This document shows, piece by piece, positions 23,701-32,298 of a stretch of 63,803 bases of DNA. Position 1 is the first letter of the stretch. Every line of letters begins with the position of its first letter. Where the stretch lies: NCBI GenBank assembly GCA_002375995.1, contig DFNI01000015.1, positions 1 through 63,803 on the forward strand. Reading direction: 5' to 3'. A model generated the notes under the pieces. That model made no database searches and had not been told where the DNA came from. It saw only the letters and a list, made by a program, of their open reading frames with translations. Origin of the DNA: Acetothermia bacterium UBA3571 (GTDB taxonomy: Bacteria; Bipolaricaulota; Bipolaricaulia; Bipolaricaulales; Bipolaricaulaceae). The translations under genes were made by a program, and so were the position numbers.

Positions 23701-24528
23701 ATGGAGCGGGAGGATTTAGCACAAGGGGTATGGATCTTTAAGTCCCGGTTCGCGGAGATGCTTTCCACCCTGATCGGCCTCGACGGGAAACGCGCGGCCC
23801 TGATTGACCCCCCGATGTTCGCGGATGAGGCGGCGGAGATAAGGGGGTTCGCGGCGGAGCGAGAGCTCTTGGTGGACTTCCTCATTCTCACCCACGCCCA
23901 CGGGGACCACGTCTACGGGGCCGCCCACTTCCCCGGGGCGCTGATCATCGCCCATCGGAGCTTCTGGGACTTCTCGCGCAAAATCGAGGCCACAGATCAA
24001 AAGTTCTTCGCCCGTTTCCTGCCCGACTACGAGATCCCAGAGGTACGCTGTCCACACCTTCTTCTCGAGGATGGTTCCGAAATGCGGCTCGGACGGAGGC
24101 TCATTTTCAGACACGCCCACGGACATTCCCCCGATGGCCTCATGGTGGAGCTCCCGGATGAGGGGATATGGATCGTGGGGGATGTGGTGATCCCCACGCC
24201 CCTTTTGAGCTCGGGGAGCCTCGTGGAGCTCAAAACGAGCTTACGGGAGCTTTTGGAGAGGTTCCCGGGAGGTGTTCTGGTTCCGGGCCACGGGAGGGCG
24301 TTGCGGGGGGACGCGGCCCGAGGTGCCATCGCGGCCAACATCGAGTACTTGGAGCGGTTGGAATCGGCGGTGAGGGACGCCATTGCCAAGGGAATAGAAT
24401 TGGACGAGCTCTTGGAGATCGCCCCGGAATGCCTGGATCTTTCCCCAAGAGACCTCGATCCCCTGGACCGCTGGATCCACCGGGAGAACCTACGGCGGGC
24501 CTACGAGGAGCTCTTGAGAAGCGCGTAA
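23701..24528 (+). CDS. MBL-fold metallo-hydrolase
   Basis: A 275-aa cytoplasmic protein with the metallo-beta-lactamase fold. The metal motif THAHGDH is at residues 64-70, a further ligand His lies in FRHAHGHSPDG (about 137-147), the bridging Asp in WIVGDVV and the last His in VPGHGRA. This set fits a glyoxalase II-like or general hydrolase; the substrate cannot be given. ATG 23701 lies 10 nt after TATAAA (23685-23690) with no Shine-Dalgarno, so the mRNA may be almost leaderless. The 3' end overlaps the convergent flavodoxin gene by 28 nt. Confidence 0.85.
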   Translation: MEREDLAQGVWIFKSRFAEMLSTLIGLDGKRAALIDPPMFADEAAEIRGFAAERELLVDFLILTHAHGDHVYGAAHFPGALIIAHRSFWDFSRKIEATDQKFFARFLPDYEIPEVRCPHLLLEDGSEMRLGRRLIFRHAHGHSPDGLMVELPDEGIWIVGDVVIPTPLLSSGSLVELKTSLRELLERFPGGVLVPGHGRALRGDAARGAIAANIEYLERLESAVRDAIAKGIELDELLEIAPECLDLSPRDLDPLDRWIHRENLRRAYEELLRSA

Positions 24529-24971
24529 CCTGCTTTCCGGGCCATTTCACGGGCGAAGGCTCGGGCCGCGGCGAGGTCTTTCTCACTGGGGCGGCCGTGC
24601 CGCAAGAGGCCCAATGTGACTTTGTCCCGGCCCGGACAGGCGAACTCCCCGATGATTTCGGCCCCTTTTTCCTCAAGGATGCGCCGCATCAGCCGGAATT
24701 GTGTAGGAAGGGACCCGTAGGTGCCGAATAACGCCACCTTGACCCCCCGCAACGGGGGAAGGGCTCGCAGGTACCCTACCATCGCCTTGGAGGGGCGGAG
24801 GGCATAAACCCCATCGCCTACGAAGAGGAGGTGGATTCCCTCGAGCCCTTCCGGGGCGGCACCTCGGACGTCCTGAGGTTCGACCCCCAGGACCTCAGCG
24901 ATGGCCCGGGCCAGCTTCCGGGTGTTCCCGGTGAGGGACGCATAGACCACCATGACCCCGGATGACCTCAT
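24501..24971 (-). CDS. flavodoxin-family protein
   Basis: About 156 aa, FMN-binding one-electron carrier. The phosphate-binding loop is VVYASLTGNTRKLARAI at the N-terminus, followed by LLFVGDGVYALRPSKAMVGYL and ALFGTYGS, the usual flavodoxin strands. ATG codons at 24977, 24971 and 24953 are all possible; I place it at 24971. Partner unknown; the Etf/lactate dehydrogenase and YgfK genes in this window also handle low-potential electrons. Confidence 0.82.
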   Translation of the reverse strand: MRSSGVMVVYASLTGNTRKLARAIAEVLGVEPQDVRGAAPEGLEGIHLLFVGDGVYALRPSKAMVGYLRALPPLRGVKVALFGTYGSLPTQFRLMRRILEEKGAEIIGEFACPGRDKVTLGLLRHGRPSEKDLAAARAFAREMARKAGYALLKSSS

Positions 24972-25031
24972 CTCCACGGCATCTTGCCATTACTCTTTAT
25001 TTCTCTCAAGCTGGGGGTTGTGTGGGACGTC

Positions 25032-25051
25032 CAAGTGGTGTATACCACTTG
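25032..25051 (+). promoter_or_regulatory. dre-like GntR operator upstream of gntR1
   Basis: CAAGTGGT-GTAT-ACCACTTG, two perfect 8-bp arms around 4 nt, 6 nt before the gntR1 start. The core TGGT-N4-ACCA matches the site of NagR/DasR-type GntR repressors, so autoregulation is likely. Confidence 0.8.
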
Positions 25052-25057
25052 TCGGTG

Positions 25058-25813
25058 ATGACGATGAACCGGAAGCTCGTGCTCCCCATCGATCGGGGAA
25101 GTCCCCTCCCGATCTACTACCAGCTCAAGGAAGCCTTGAAGCAGCAGATCGAAAGCGGGGCCCTCAAGCCCCACGAACGGGTGCCGTCGGAACGGGAGCT
25201 GGAGGAGGCCTACCACATAAGCCGCATGACCGCCCGCCGCGCCCTGGAGGAGCTGGAGGCCGAGGGCTACATCTACCGGGCCCAAGGGAAGGGCTCCTTT
25301 GTGGCTGAACCCAAGATAAGGCAGGGGCTTCTTTGGCTTACCAGCTTCACCGAGGATATGCGGGAGCGGGGTATGCGGGCTGGGGCGAGGGTCCTCCGGG
25401 CCGAGGTGGTGAGTGATGAAAGAGTGGCCCGGAAGCTGGGGATAGGCTCGGGCGAGGAATTCGTAATGCTCCAGCGGCTGCGCCTGGCCGACGGGGAGCC
25501 CATGGCCCTGGAGACCTCTTACCTCCGCCGCCGCTTCTGCCCCGGGCTGGAGGGGCATGACTTCACTGACCGGTCTCTATACAGCACCCTCCAAGAGGAG
25601 TACGGGTTGAGACTCGGGCGGGCGGAACAGGCGGTGGAGGCCAAAGTGGCGGACGGGTTCGAGGCCGAGCTTCTAGGGGTTAAACCCGGCGCGCCCATGC
25701 TCTCCATGGAGCGGATCACGTACCTGGACGACGGCCAGACCCCGATCGAGTACGTACGATCGATTTACCGTGGGGACCGCTACAAGCTGTACGTGGAGCT
25801 CAAGCGCCGCTAA
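25058..25813 (+). CDS. GntR-family (HutC/NagR-like) transcriptional regulator 1
   Basis: A 251-aa regulator from ATG 25058 (the frame extends upstream to 24962 but through the operator). Residues ~12-85 are a GntR winged helix with PLPIYYQLKEALKQQI, ERVPSERELEEAYHISRMTARRAL and YIYRAQGKGSFV. Residues ~100-245 form a UTRA effector domain ending IEYVRSIYRGDRYKL. The nagB neighbour and dre-like sites on both sides indicate an amino-sugar phosphate sensor like NagR/DasR (GlcN-6-P or GlcNAc-6-P). Paralogous to the regulator at 32281, sharing LTSFTEDM. Confidence 0.92.
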   Translation: MTMNRKLVLPIDRGSPLPIYYQLKEALKQQIESGALKPHERVPSERELEEAYHISRMTARRALEELEAEGYIYRAQGKGSFVAEPKIRQGLLWLTSFTEDMRERGMRAGARVLRAEVVSDERVARKLGIGSGEEFVMLQRLRLADGEPMALETSYLRRRFCPGLEGHDFTDRSLYSTLQEEYGLRLGRAEQAVEAKVADGFEAELLGVKPGAPMLSMERITYLDDGQTPIEYVRSIYRGDRYKLYVELKRR

Positions 25814-25828
25814 CTGGTCTAGACCACT
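25813..25828 (+). promoter_or_regulatory. dre operator upstream of nagB
   Basis: ACTGGTCTAGACCACT, with a 12-bp perfect palindromic core, is essentially the published DasR dre consensus. It overlaps the gntR1 stop codon and the -35 box (TAGACC 25820-25825) of the nagB promoter. Confidence 0.85.
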
Positions 25829-25848
25829 ATGGCGCCCTGTGCTAAAAT
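25820..25848 (+). promoter_or_regulatory. nagB promoter
   Basis: TAGACC (25820-25825), 17-nt spacer, TAAAAT (25843-25848), 17 nt before the GTG start. The operator covers the -35 box, consistent with simple repression. Confidence 0.6.
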
Positions 25849-25865
25849 CCCCTCGGTGATGCGCC

Positions 25866-26603
25866 GTGGAGCTTATCGTGGTGGACGACTACGAGAGCCT
25901 ATCACTTGAGGCAACACGGTCCCTTGCCCGTACCGTACTCGCCAAGGCCTCCCCCGTCTTGGCCCTCCCCACCGGCGATACTCCCAAAGGGCTCTATCGG
26001 ATCCTCGCCCGCTGGGGCCGCGAGGGGATACTCGACCTCTCCCGCACCATCATCTTCAGCCTGGACGAGTATCTGGGGATTCCGAGGGACCATCCCGGCT
26101 CCTTCCGTACTTATATGAGGGAGCACCTCCTCGAGCACGTGCGGGTGGGGGCCCACTACATACCCGAACCCATGCCGGACGACCCCGATGAGGAATGCCG
26201 CCGCTACGAGGATGTCATCCGGGACCACGGCGGGCTGGACCTCGCCGTCCTGGGCCTCGGGCCCAACGGCCACATTGCCTTCAACGAGCCCGGCACCCCC
26301 TTCGGAAGCGCCACCCACGTGGCCGCGCTCTCCCGGGAGACCAGGGTCCGAGAGGCCGACCTCTTCGGGGGCCCCGAGGCGGTGCCGGAGCGGGCGATAA
26401 CCATGGGGATACGCACCATCATGAACGCCCGAAAGATCATGCTTTTGGCTGCGGGAAGGGAAAAGGCGGACGCGGTGCGGAAGGCCCTCCGGGGACCGGT
26501 GACCCCGGAGGTCCCGGCCTCGGTCCTCCAGCTCCACCCCCGCCTCACGGTGATCCTTGACCGGGAGGCCGCCGCGGGCCTTCCCGCCCAGGAAGGCCGG
26601 TGA
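25866..26603 (+). CDS. nagB: glucosamine-6-phosphate deaminase NagB
   Basis: A 245-aa cytoplasmic enzyme converting GlcN-6-P to fructose-6-P and ammonia, the last step of amino-sugar salvage. Motifs: LPTGDTPKGLYRIL, FSLDEYLGI, and the catalytic segment LGLGPNGHIAFNEPG. GTG 25866 is the start, preceded by CGGTGAT. Immediately downstream of gntR1 and its operator. The last 59 nt overlap the convergent MFS gene. Confidence 0.96.
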   Translation: MELIVVDDYESLSLEATRSLARTVLAKASPVLALPTGDTPKGLYRILARWGREGILDLSRTIIFSLDEYLGIPRDHPGSFRTYMREHLLEHVRVGAHYIPEPMPDDPDEECRRYEDVIRDHGGLDLAVLGLGPNGHIAFNEPGTPFGSATHVAALSRETRVREADLFGGPEAVPERAITMGIRTIMNARKIMLLAAGREKADAVRKALRGPVTPEVPASVLQLHPRLTVILDREAAAGLPAQEGR

Positions 26604-27723
26604 AGAGGACCCCCGAAAGCAGTGCCCCCACGGCCAGGACCAAGAACAACGCGTTCAAGCCCCACCGCTGAGCGATGATGCCCCCGAACGCCGGTCCCAG
26701 GATTCCCCCCACCGACCAGAGCCACAGGGAAAACAGCGTCTGACCGGTGGCCCAGTTCTTCCGTGGCACGAGCTCCGCTACCAGGGTGAACGCCCCGGTG
26801 ACGAAGGGGGCCCAGGCCAGGGGCTCAAGCAACGCGTAGCCTAAAAGAAGCTTCCAGGGGTCGGATAGGGCGTAGATGAGGAGATAAATGGCCATGTATA
26901 CCCCGGCGGCCCAAAGGAGCAAAGGCTTGCGGCTCCCCCAGCGGTCCGACCGCCCTCCCACCCCCAAGAAGACCGGAATCTCGAGGAGGGAGGGGATCAT
27001 GTAGGTGAGCCCGATGAGGAAGGAGGTGCCCCCCACCTCCCTCAGCCGCACCGGGAAAAACTGGGAGGTGGCGTTCAGGGATATGATCAGGGGCAAGGAC
27101 GCCCCGAGCAGCCATAGGACACGGCGGTCGCGCAAAAGGCCCAGGGATGTCCAGATAGTCCTCCGGGCCCGGGGATCCATGACTGGTTCCGTGGGCTCGG
27201 GGATTCGCGACGCTGCAAAAGCGGCGCCGACGAAGAGGATGCCCGCGAGGTAAAACGCCCCCGCCGTCCCAGCCCACCGCGTGACGAGCCCGCCCAGGGA
27301 AACCCCCAGGGCCCAGCCCATGGCGCCCCACACGGCGAAGCCGGAATAGGCGGCGCCCCGGCCGTCCTCCCGGGCGCCCTTGAAGAGGTTCGTAGTGATG
27401 AGCCCCTCCATCATGGGGGCGAAAAGCGACCGGCACACACCCAGGGCCAGGAACTGTGTGAAAGAGGAAAGGAACGGGAGGACAAAAACCGAGGCCGCCC
27501 ACACCGCCAGGGCCTGGAGCAAAAACGGCACGGTGCGTCCCCGGCGGTCCGCTAACACCCCCCACAGAATCCCGGCGAAAAGCTGTACCGCCACCGAGGC
27601 GGTGACCACGAGTCCCACCTGTTCTAAACTGAGCCCCCGCTCCACCAAGTACACGGGGAAGAAGATGAGGTATGCCCCCAGGGCGGCTAACTGCAGGAAC
27701 CGGAACCCACCGAGCATCGCCAT
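26545..27723 (-). CDS. MFS transporter
   Basis: About 392 aa with 12 predicted helices. The loop 2-3 motif is GVLADRRGRTVPFLLQ (the MFS motif A) and a second copy is VGGRSDRWGSRKPLLL after helix 6. The start at ATG 27723 (MAMLGGFRFLQLAALGAY) places the first helix correctly; the longer frame to 27816 adds an unlikely basic leader. It lies downstream of nagA on the same strand, so an amino-sugar or muropeptide substrate is a guess from context. Its C-terminal coding overlaps nagB by 59 nt. Confidence 0.85.
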   Translation of the reverse strand: MAMLGGFRFLQLAALGAYLIFFPVYLVERGLSLEQVGLVVTASVAVQLFAGILWGVLADRRGRTVPFLLQALAVWAASVFVLPFLSSFTQFLALGVCRSLFAPMMEGLITTNLFKGAREDGRGAAYSGFAVWGAMGWALGVSLGGLVTRWAGTAGAFYLAGILFVGAAFAASRIPEPTEPVMDPRARRTIWTSLGLLRDRRVLWLLGASLPLIISLNATSQFFPVRLREVGGTSFLIGLTYMIPSLLEIPVFLGVGGRSDRWGSRKPLLLWAAGVYMAIYLLIYALSDPWKLLLGYALLEPLAWAPFVTGAFTLVAELVPRKNWATGQTLFSLWLWSVGGILGPAFGGIIAQRWGLNALFLVLAVGALLSGVLFTGLPGREGPRRPPGQGSP

Positions 27724-27850
27724 GGGATCACGGCCCGGGGAAGGGTTCACGGAGCTGCTGATCCAGGTGACACCGTCGCTCCTACGCCTATGGAAGATCC
27801 CTTTCCGGGGACGCACACGGGGGAGTATAGCCTACCGGGATCCCGTTTCC

Positions 27851-28987
27851 TCAAAAGAGACGTTCTCCGCCCACGTAGGTGCGCAGGAGGTTGAGTTCGG
27901 GATCCAGGACTATGAAGTCGGCGGGATTCCCCGGCTGGAGCGTACCCAACTGGGCGAGGCCACACGCCCGGGCGGGCACCGAGGTAGCGGAGCAGAAGGC
28001 ATCGCGCAAGGGGATCCCTATGGAGACGGCGTTCCTCACGGCCTGATCCAGGGAGAGGGTGCTCCCCGCCAGGGCCCCGTTGCCGAGCCGCGCCACCCCC
28101 TCCCGCACGTCCACCTCCAAGCCCCCCAGCGCGTAGTGGCCGTCGGGGAGGCCCCCGGCGGGGATGGCGTCGGTCACAAGCATCACCCGCTCCGTCCCCG
28201 CCACCCGCCATGCAAGCTCCAACATCGGGCCCGCCACGTGCACCAGATCCGCGATCAGCTCCACCGCCACCTCCGGCGCGAGGAGGCAGGCGACGGCCAC
28301 CCCCGGGGCCCGGTGGTGCACCGGCGGCATGGCGTTGAAGAGATGTGTGGCCCGCCGCGCCCCGGCCCGGATGGCGGCCCGGGCCTTCTCATAGGAGGCG
28401 GCGGTGTGGCCGATGGAGACCGTGACCCCGAGCCCCACCGCTTTTCCGATGAACTCGAGCGCCCCCGGGAGCTCGGGGGCCACGGTCACGGCCCGGATCT
28501 TTCCCTCCGCGGCGTCCCAGTACTGCAAGAACTCCTCCCAATCCGGGGGCCGGATATGAGAAGAATTCTGGGCCCCGGCCTTCTCGGGGTTGATGTAGGG
28601 ACCCTCGAGGTGCAGGCCCAGGATCCGCGCCCCCCGGGGCCGGTCCCCCTGGATCCGGATCGCCTGGGCCACCGCCCGCGATGCGCGCAGGAGCTCTTCG
28701 TGGGATGCGGTGACGGTGGTGGGGAGGAAGGCGGTGACTCCGTAGCGGGGAAGGAGCTCCGCCAAGGCCAAAAGCTCCTCCGGCTCCCCGGAGTTGGTGT
28801 CGTGGCCCCCGTACCCGTGGATATGGAGGTCGATGAACCCAGGGACCACCAGCGCTCCTTTCAAATCCTCCCCCCGAGGATGTCGTTTGGCCCTGAGATC
28901 AGCGATTCTCCCCTCATCGATAAACAACGTGGCCGGTTCCACGACCTCGAGTGGTGTGTAAACCCGAGCGTTAGTCAGGATGAGCAC
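27851..28987 (-). CDS. nagA: N-acetylglucosamine-6-phosphate deacetylase NagA
   Basis: A 378-aa amidohydrolase that deacetylates GlcNAc-6-P to GlcN-6-P for NagB. Motifs: metal site IDLHIHGYGGHDTN, GLHLEGPYINPEKAG, SIGHTAASYEKA, THLFNAMPPVHHRAPG and the catalytic Asp in VTDAIPAGGLP. GTG 28987 is the start because GGAGGG precedes it by 4 nt and the protein then begins LILTNARV at the right place; the frame is open further upstream. It overlaps the end of the dehydrogenase gene by 13 nt, which links deacetylation and lactate oxidation in one operon. Confidence 0.96.
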   Translation of the reverse strand: MLILTNARVYTPLEVVEPATLFIDEGRIADLRAKRHPRGEDLKGALVVPGFIDLHIHGYGGHDTNSGEPEELLALAELLPRYGVTAFLPTTVTASHEELLRASRAVAQAIRIQGDRPRGARILGLHLEGPYINPEKAGAQNSSHIRPPDWEEFLQYWDAAEGKIRAVTVAPELPGALEFIGKAVGLGVTVSIGHTAASYEKARAAIRAGARRATHLFNAMPPVHHRAPGVAVACLLAPEVAVELIADLVHVAGPMLELAWRVAGTERVMLVTDAIPAGGLPDGHYALGGLEVDVREGVARLGNGALAGSTLSLDQAVRNAVSIGIPLRDAFCSATSVPARACGLAQLGTLQPGNPADFIVLDPELNLLRTYVGGERLF

Positions 28988-30399
28988 ATTCCCTCCACGG
29001 GAAATACCTTTCCCGGGTTGAGGATCCCGTTTGGGTCCCAAGCCTTCTTTATCGCCTTCATAAGCGCGATTTCGGCTTTTCCAGCGCACAAAGGCAAGTA
29101 TTTCCTCCGCTTCATACCGATACCGTGCTCTGCGGTAATGTTTCCCCCGAGTTCCTTGACGGCCTTGAACATATCGGAAAGAAAGGCATCAAGGTCCCGA
29201 AACCAGGTTTCCTCATCGCGGTCGCCGCTTACTGGGGTGGGGTGTAGGTTTCCATCCCCGATATGGCCGTACAATGGGACTTCAATGTCGTGTGTCCGGG
29301 AGAGCCTCCGCAGTCTTCGGATGATCTCTGGTATCTCGGAACGGGGCACTACGATGTCCTCCACCGAGACATAATTGTGGAGCGCTTTGAGGGCCTCGGC
29401 AATGTTGCGGCGTGCGCGCCATATTTTCTCTCGGGTGAGGCGGTTGTCGGCCACGAACACCTCTTTTGCACCAGCTGCTGTAAGCTTTTCGTAGACCCGC
29501 TCCGCCGCTTGCCACACCCCCTCTTCCTCCATTCCGTCCACCTGGACGAGAAGATGAGCTTCGCAGTCATCATAGGGAAGAACCAGATTGAGGTACTTCT
29601 CGACCGCTTTGATGCTCAGGGAATCCATAAATTCGATTGCCGAGAGGCTCGACTCCTTCCGGAGGAGCCCGAGCACCTGGGCCACGGCATCCTCCAGGGA
29701 CTCGAAGGGGGTGAGTAGATCCAACGCATATTTGGGCTTCACAGTGAGGCGGAAGGTGATCTTGGTGATGATTCCCAGCGTCCCTTCGGAGCCCACCACA
29801 AGCTGCACCAGGTTATACCCGGTCACGTCCTTGATGCGCTTTCCCCCGAGGCGCACGATCTCCCCGGTGGGGGTCACCATCTCCAGTCCGTACACCCAGT
29901 GTCCCGTGATGCCGTACTTGACGGCCCTGGCTCCGCCGGCGTTCTCGGCCACGTTCCCGCCCACATGACAGCTTTCCAGGGTGGAGACATCCACCGGATA
30001 GAAGAGCCCGTGGGCCTCCACCGCCCGCATCATGTCAGCGAGCACCACTCCCGGCTCCACAGTAACCATCATGTTATCGAGATCTATCTCCAGGATCTCA
30101 TTCATCCGCTCCAGGGAAAGGACTATACCGCCATAAACCGGGACCGCCCCGCCGGAAAGCCCGGTCCCTGCGCCACGGGGTGTCACGGGGATTTTGTATT
30201 CGTTGGCTAATTTCATGATCGCGGCGATTTCCTCAGGTGTCCGGGGTTTCACCACCGCCTCCGGGAGGCTGCAGTAGCGTTCCTCGATCTCGTCGATGCT
30301 GTATTTCTCCAGCTCTTCCGGAGAAGTGAGGACGTAATCTTCGCCCACGATCTCCTTCAGCCGTTCGATGACCTCCGCGGTTACCCTGTTAAATCTCAT
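28975..30399 (-). CDS. FAD-linked lactate/glycolate dehydrogenase (GlcD/LctD type)
   Basis: A 474-aa FAD_binding_4 oxidoreductase. PRTPEEIAAIMKLANEY and VTPRGAGTGLSGGAVP form the FAD site, VGGNVAENAGGARAVKYG and VVGSEGTLGIITK follow, and the C-terminal FAD-oxidase domain ends HGDGN...EHGIGMKRRKYL. It is followed by etfA/etfB, the arrangement of the electron-confurcating lactate dehydrogenase (LctBCD) of acetogens, where lactate oxidation is coupled to NAD+ reduction by simultaneous ferredoxin oxidation. D-lactate would be supplied by MurQ encoded in the divergent operon. A glycolate substrate is the alternative. Confidence 0.9.
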   Translation of the reverse strand: MRFNRVTAEVIERLKEIVGEDYVLTSPEELEKYSIDEIEERYCSLPEAVVKPRTPEEIAAIMKLANEYKIPVTPRGAGTGLSGGAVPVYGGIVLSLERMNEILEIDLDNMMVTVEPGVVLADMMRAVEAHGLFYPVDVSTLESCHVGGNVAENAGGARAVKYGITGHWVYGLEMVTPTGEIVRLGGKRIKDVTGYNLVQLVVGSEGTLGIITKITFRLTVKPKYALDLLTPFESLEDAVAQVLGLLRKESSLSAIEFMDSLSIKAVEKYLNLVLPYDDCEAHLLVQVDGMEEEGVWQAAERVYEKLTAAGAKEVFVADNRLTREKIWRARRNIAEALKALHNYVSVEDIVVPRSEIPEIIRRLRRLSRTHDIEVPLYGHIGDGNLHPTPVSGDRDEETWFRDLDAFLSDMFKAVKELGGNITAEHGIGMKRRKYLPLCAGKAEIALMKAIKKAWDPNGILNPGKVFPVEGMCSS

Positions 30400-30406
30400 G
30401 ACCCAT

Positions 30407-31414
30407 TTACCCTTTTTCGCCCTTCGATTTGAGCCTTTGGAGGCGCTGGATCAGGCGGGGCAAGATCTCGGTGAGGTCCCCGATTACCCCTAGATCAGCG
30501 ACCTTGAAGATCTGCGCCCGTGGGTCCTTGTTTATGGCTATCACCAGCTCCGAACCCCGCATGCCAGCCAGGTGTTGGATGGCTCCGGAGATTCCACAGG
30601 CGAGATACAACCGAGGGGACACCGTCTTCCCGGATAATCCCACCTGATGGGGGTAAGGTAACCAACCAAGATCAACCACTGCTCGGGATGCTCCTATCGC
30701 ACCATCCAGGAGCTCGGCCAATTCACGGATCCATTTGAGGTTCTCGGGCTTGCCAATCCCTTTTCCCACAGCTACCACCACTTCGGTGTCCTCGATATTG
30801 ACCGTTTCTTCCCGGGGCCTCTCCAAACCCAAAAGTTTGAAACGGCTGGCGAAGAGCTCGTCGGGATAATCCTTGACGATCACCTCACCGGAACGGGAAG
30901 AATCCCTAGGAGAAGGCTTGTAAGAGCGTGGGCGCACCGTGGCCATTTGTGGTCTGTGATTGGGGGTCTTGATCGTGACCATCACGTTACCGCCGATGGC
31001 AGGACGTGTCTGCAACAAGAGGCCTGTTCCTTCCTCAATATCGAGATCAGTACAGTCCGCGGTGAGCCCGGTGTGCAAACGCGCGGCCAATATCGGCATC
31101 AGTGTGCGACCAGTTGTCGTAGCAGCGGCCACAATGATCTCCGGACGTTCTTCGCGTATCAGGCGCTCCAGGCAGTTCGCGTACGGATCGGGGTCGAACT
31201 GAAAAAGACGCGGATGTTCCACCAAGTAAACCACATCTGCACCGTGATAGATCAGCTCCTGTGCTGCCCTTTTTATGTGGTACCCAAGCAACACCGCGCT
31301 CAGATGATCCCCTAGCTTATCTGCCAATCTCTGGGCTCGGGCGAGGAGTTCGAAGGAAACCCGCTTTAATTTCCCGTTCCACTGCTCGGCGATGATCCAT
31401 ACGCCCCTGTCCAT
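30407..31414 (-). CDS. etfA: electron transfer flavoprotein alpha subunit EtfA
   Basis: A 335-aa subunit. The C-terminal FAD domain carries the ETF-alpha signature LSGKTVSPRLYLACGISGAIQH and VIAINKDPRAQIFKVADLGVIGD. The N-terminal ~190 residues form the alpha/beta domain shared with EtfB. GAGGGG precedes ATG 31414. With EtfB and the FAD dehydrogenase it forms an electron-transferring, possibly confurcating, lactate dehydrogenase complex; the 7-nt spacing to the dehydrogenase supports one operon. Confidence 0.95.
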   Translation of the reverse strand: MDRGVWIIAEQWNGKLKRVSFELLARAQRLADKLGDHLSAVLLGYHIKRAAQELIYHGADVVYLVEHPRLFQFDPDPYANCLERLIREERPEIIVAAATTTGRTLMPILAARLHTGLTADCTDLDIEEGTGLLLQTRPAIGGNVMVTIKTPNHRPQMATVRPRSYKPSPRDSSRSGEVIVKDYPDELFASRFKLLGLERPREETVNIEDTEVVVAVGKGIGKPENLKWIRELAELLDGAIGASRAVVDLGWLPYPHQVGLSGKTVSPRLYLACGISGAIQHLAGMRGSELVIAINKDPRAQIFKVADLGVIGDLTEILPRLIQRLQRLKSKGEKG

Positions 31415-31424
31415 CTGTAGCCCC

Positions 31425-32228
31425 TCAGATCAGCTCGTGCTTTTGAAGGAAATCGACGATCCTTTCCACGCTCTTTTCCGGCGGTTCAGCCACTACCACC
31501 GTGTCCCGAACCAAGCTGGGGTAAAATATCTCGACCACCCGGGTTGGGGAGCCTCGAAGGCCTGTCTCTTGAGCGCTCAATGCCAGATCCTCCAGGGAAA
31601 GACGTTGGATCTCTGCTCTGCGAGCCCTCGATTTTCCCTGGAAAGTGGGCAATCTCGGTTCGTTGATTTCCTTTACCACGGTGAGCAAGGCGGGGAGAGG
31701 AGCCCCTATCCGTTGGTATCCCTCTTCCGTGAGGCGACGGCAGCAGATCCAACCCCGTTTGCCTCCGTGTGGTGGGTGGAGATCCTCGATCTGGCTTACG
31801 TAAGTGATAACAGGGAGATCCAACATGGCCCCCAACTCCGGCCCCACCTGCCCTGTCTCTCCGTCGGTGGCTCGCTCACCACATAGAATCAAGTCGAAGT
31901 ACCCTAGTTTTCGTACAGCCTTGCTCAGCGTATGAGCAGTGGCCCAGGTATCGGAACCTGCAAAGCGCCTGTCCGTGAGAAGTACCGCACGGTCAGCCCC
32001 CATGGAAAGAGCCTCCCGCAACGCCTCCTCAGCCTTAGGTGGCCCCATGGACAGGACCACGATCTCGCCGCCCCACCTCTCCTTCAGGCGCAGGCCTTCC
32101 TCCACGGCGTAAAGATCCAGGGGGTTGATGATCCCGGGGATTCCCTCCCGCACCATGGTCCCCGTGGTCTCGTCTATCTGTATCTCGTCAGTGTCCGGCA
32201 CGTACTTCACCGCAACCAAAATCCGCAT
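31425..32228 (-). CDS. etfB: electron transfer flavoprotein beta subunit EtfB
   Basis: A 267-aa subunit with KYVPDTDEIQIDETTG, INPLDLYAVEEGLRLKE, and CGERATDGETGQVGPELG, the EtfB nucleotide-binding segments. First gene of the minus-strand operon etfB-etfA-dehydrogenase-nagA-(MFS). It is preceded by GGAAAGGAAAAG and by a promoter that overlaps the divergent gntR2 promoter. Confidence 0.95.
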   Translation of the reverse strand: MRILVAVKYVPDTDEIQIDETTGTMVREGIPGIINPLDLYAVEEGLRLKERWGGEIVVLSMGPPKAEEALREALSMGADRAVLLTDRRFAGSDTWATAHTLSKAVRKLGYFDLILCGERATDGETGQVGPELGAMLDLPVITYVSQIEDLHPPHGGKRGWICCRRLTEEGYQRIGAPLPALLTVVKEINEPRLPTFQGKSRARRAEIQRLSLEDLALSAQETGLRGSPTRVVEIFYPSLVRDTVVVAEPPEKSVERIVDFLQKHELI

Positions 32229-32246
32229 CTCTTTTCCTTTCCGGGG

Positions 32247-32298
32247 TTGACAATCTGAATAGTCGTCCTATACTACATTCATGAGAATGTATAGACAA
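32247..32298. promoter_or_regulatory. overlapping divergent promoters and shared operator (etfB arm / gntR2 arm)
   Basis: Plus strand: TTGACA (32247-32252), 16 nt, TATACT (32269-32274), only 6 nt before the gntR2 ATG. Minus strand: TTGTCT (32298-32293), 17 nt, TAGTAT (32275-32270), so the two -10 boxes overlap. An interrupted inverted repeat spans them: CTATAC-TAC-ATTC (32268-32280) against GAATGTATAG (32285-32294). One repressor bound here would control both arms; GntR2 is the obvious candidate. Confidence 0.72.

Noticed and set aside
27380..29374. 664-codon open frame on the plus strand
   Set aside because: Antisense shadow of the MFS gene, nagA and part of the dehydrogenase; composition is His/Gly/Arg-rich without domains.
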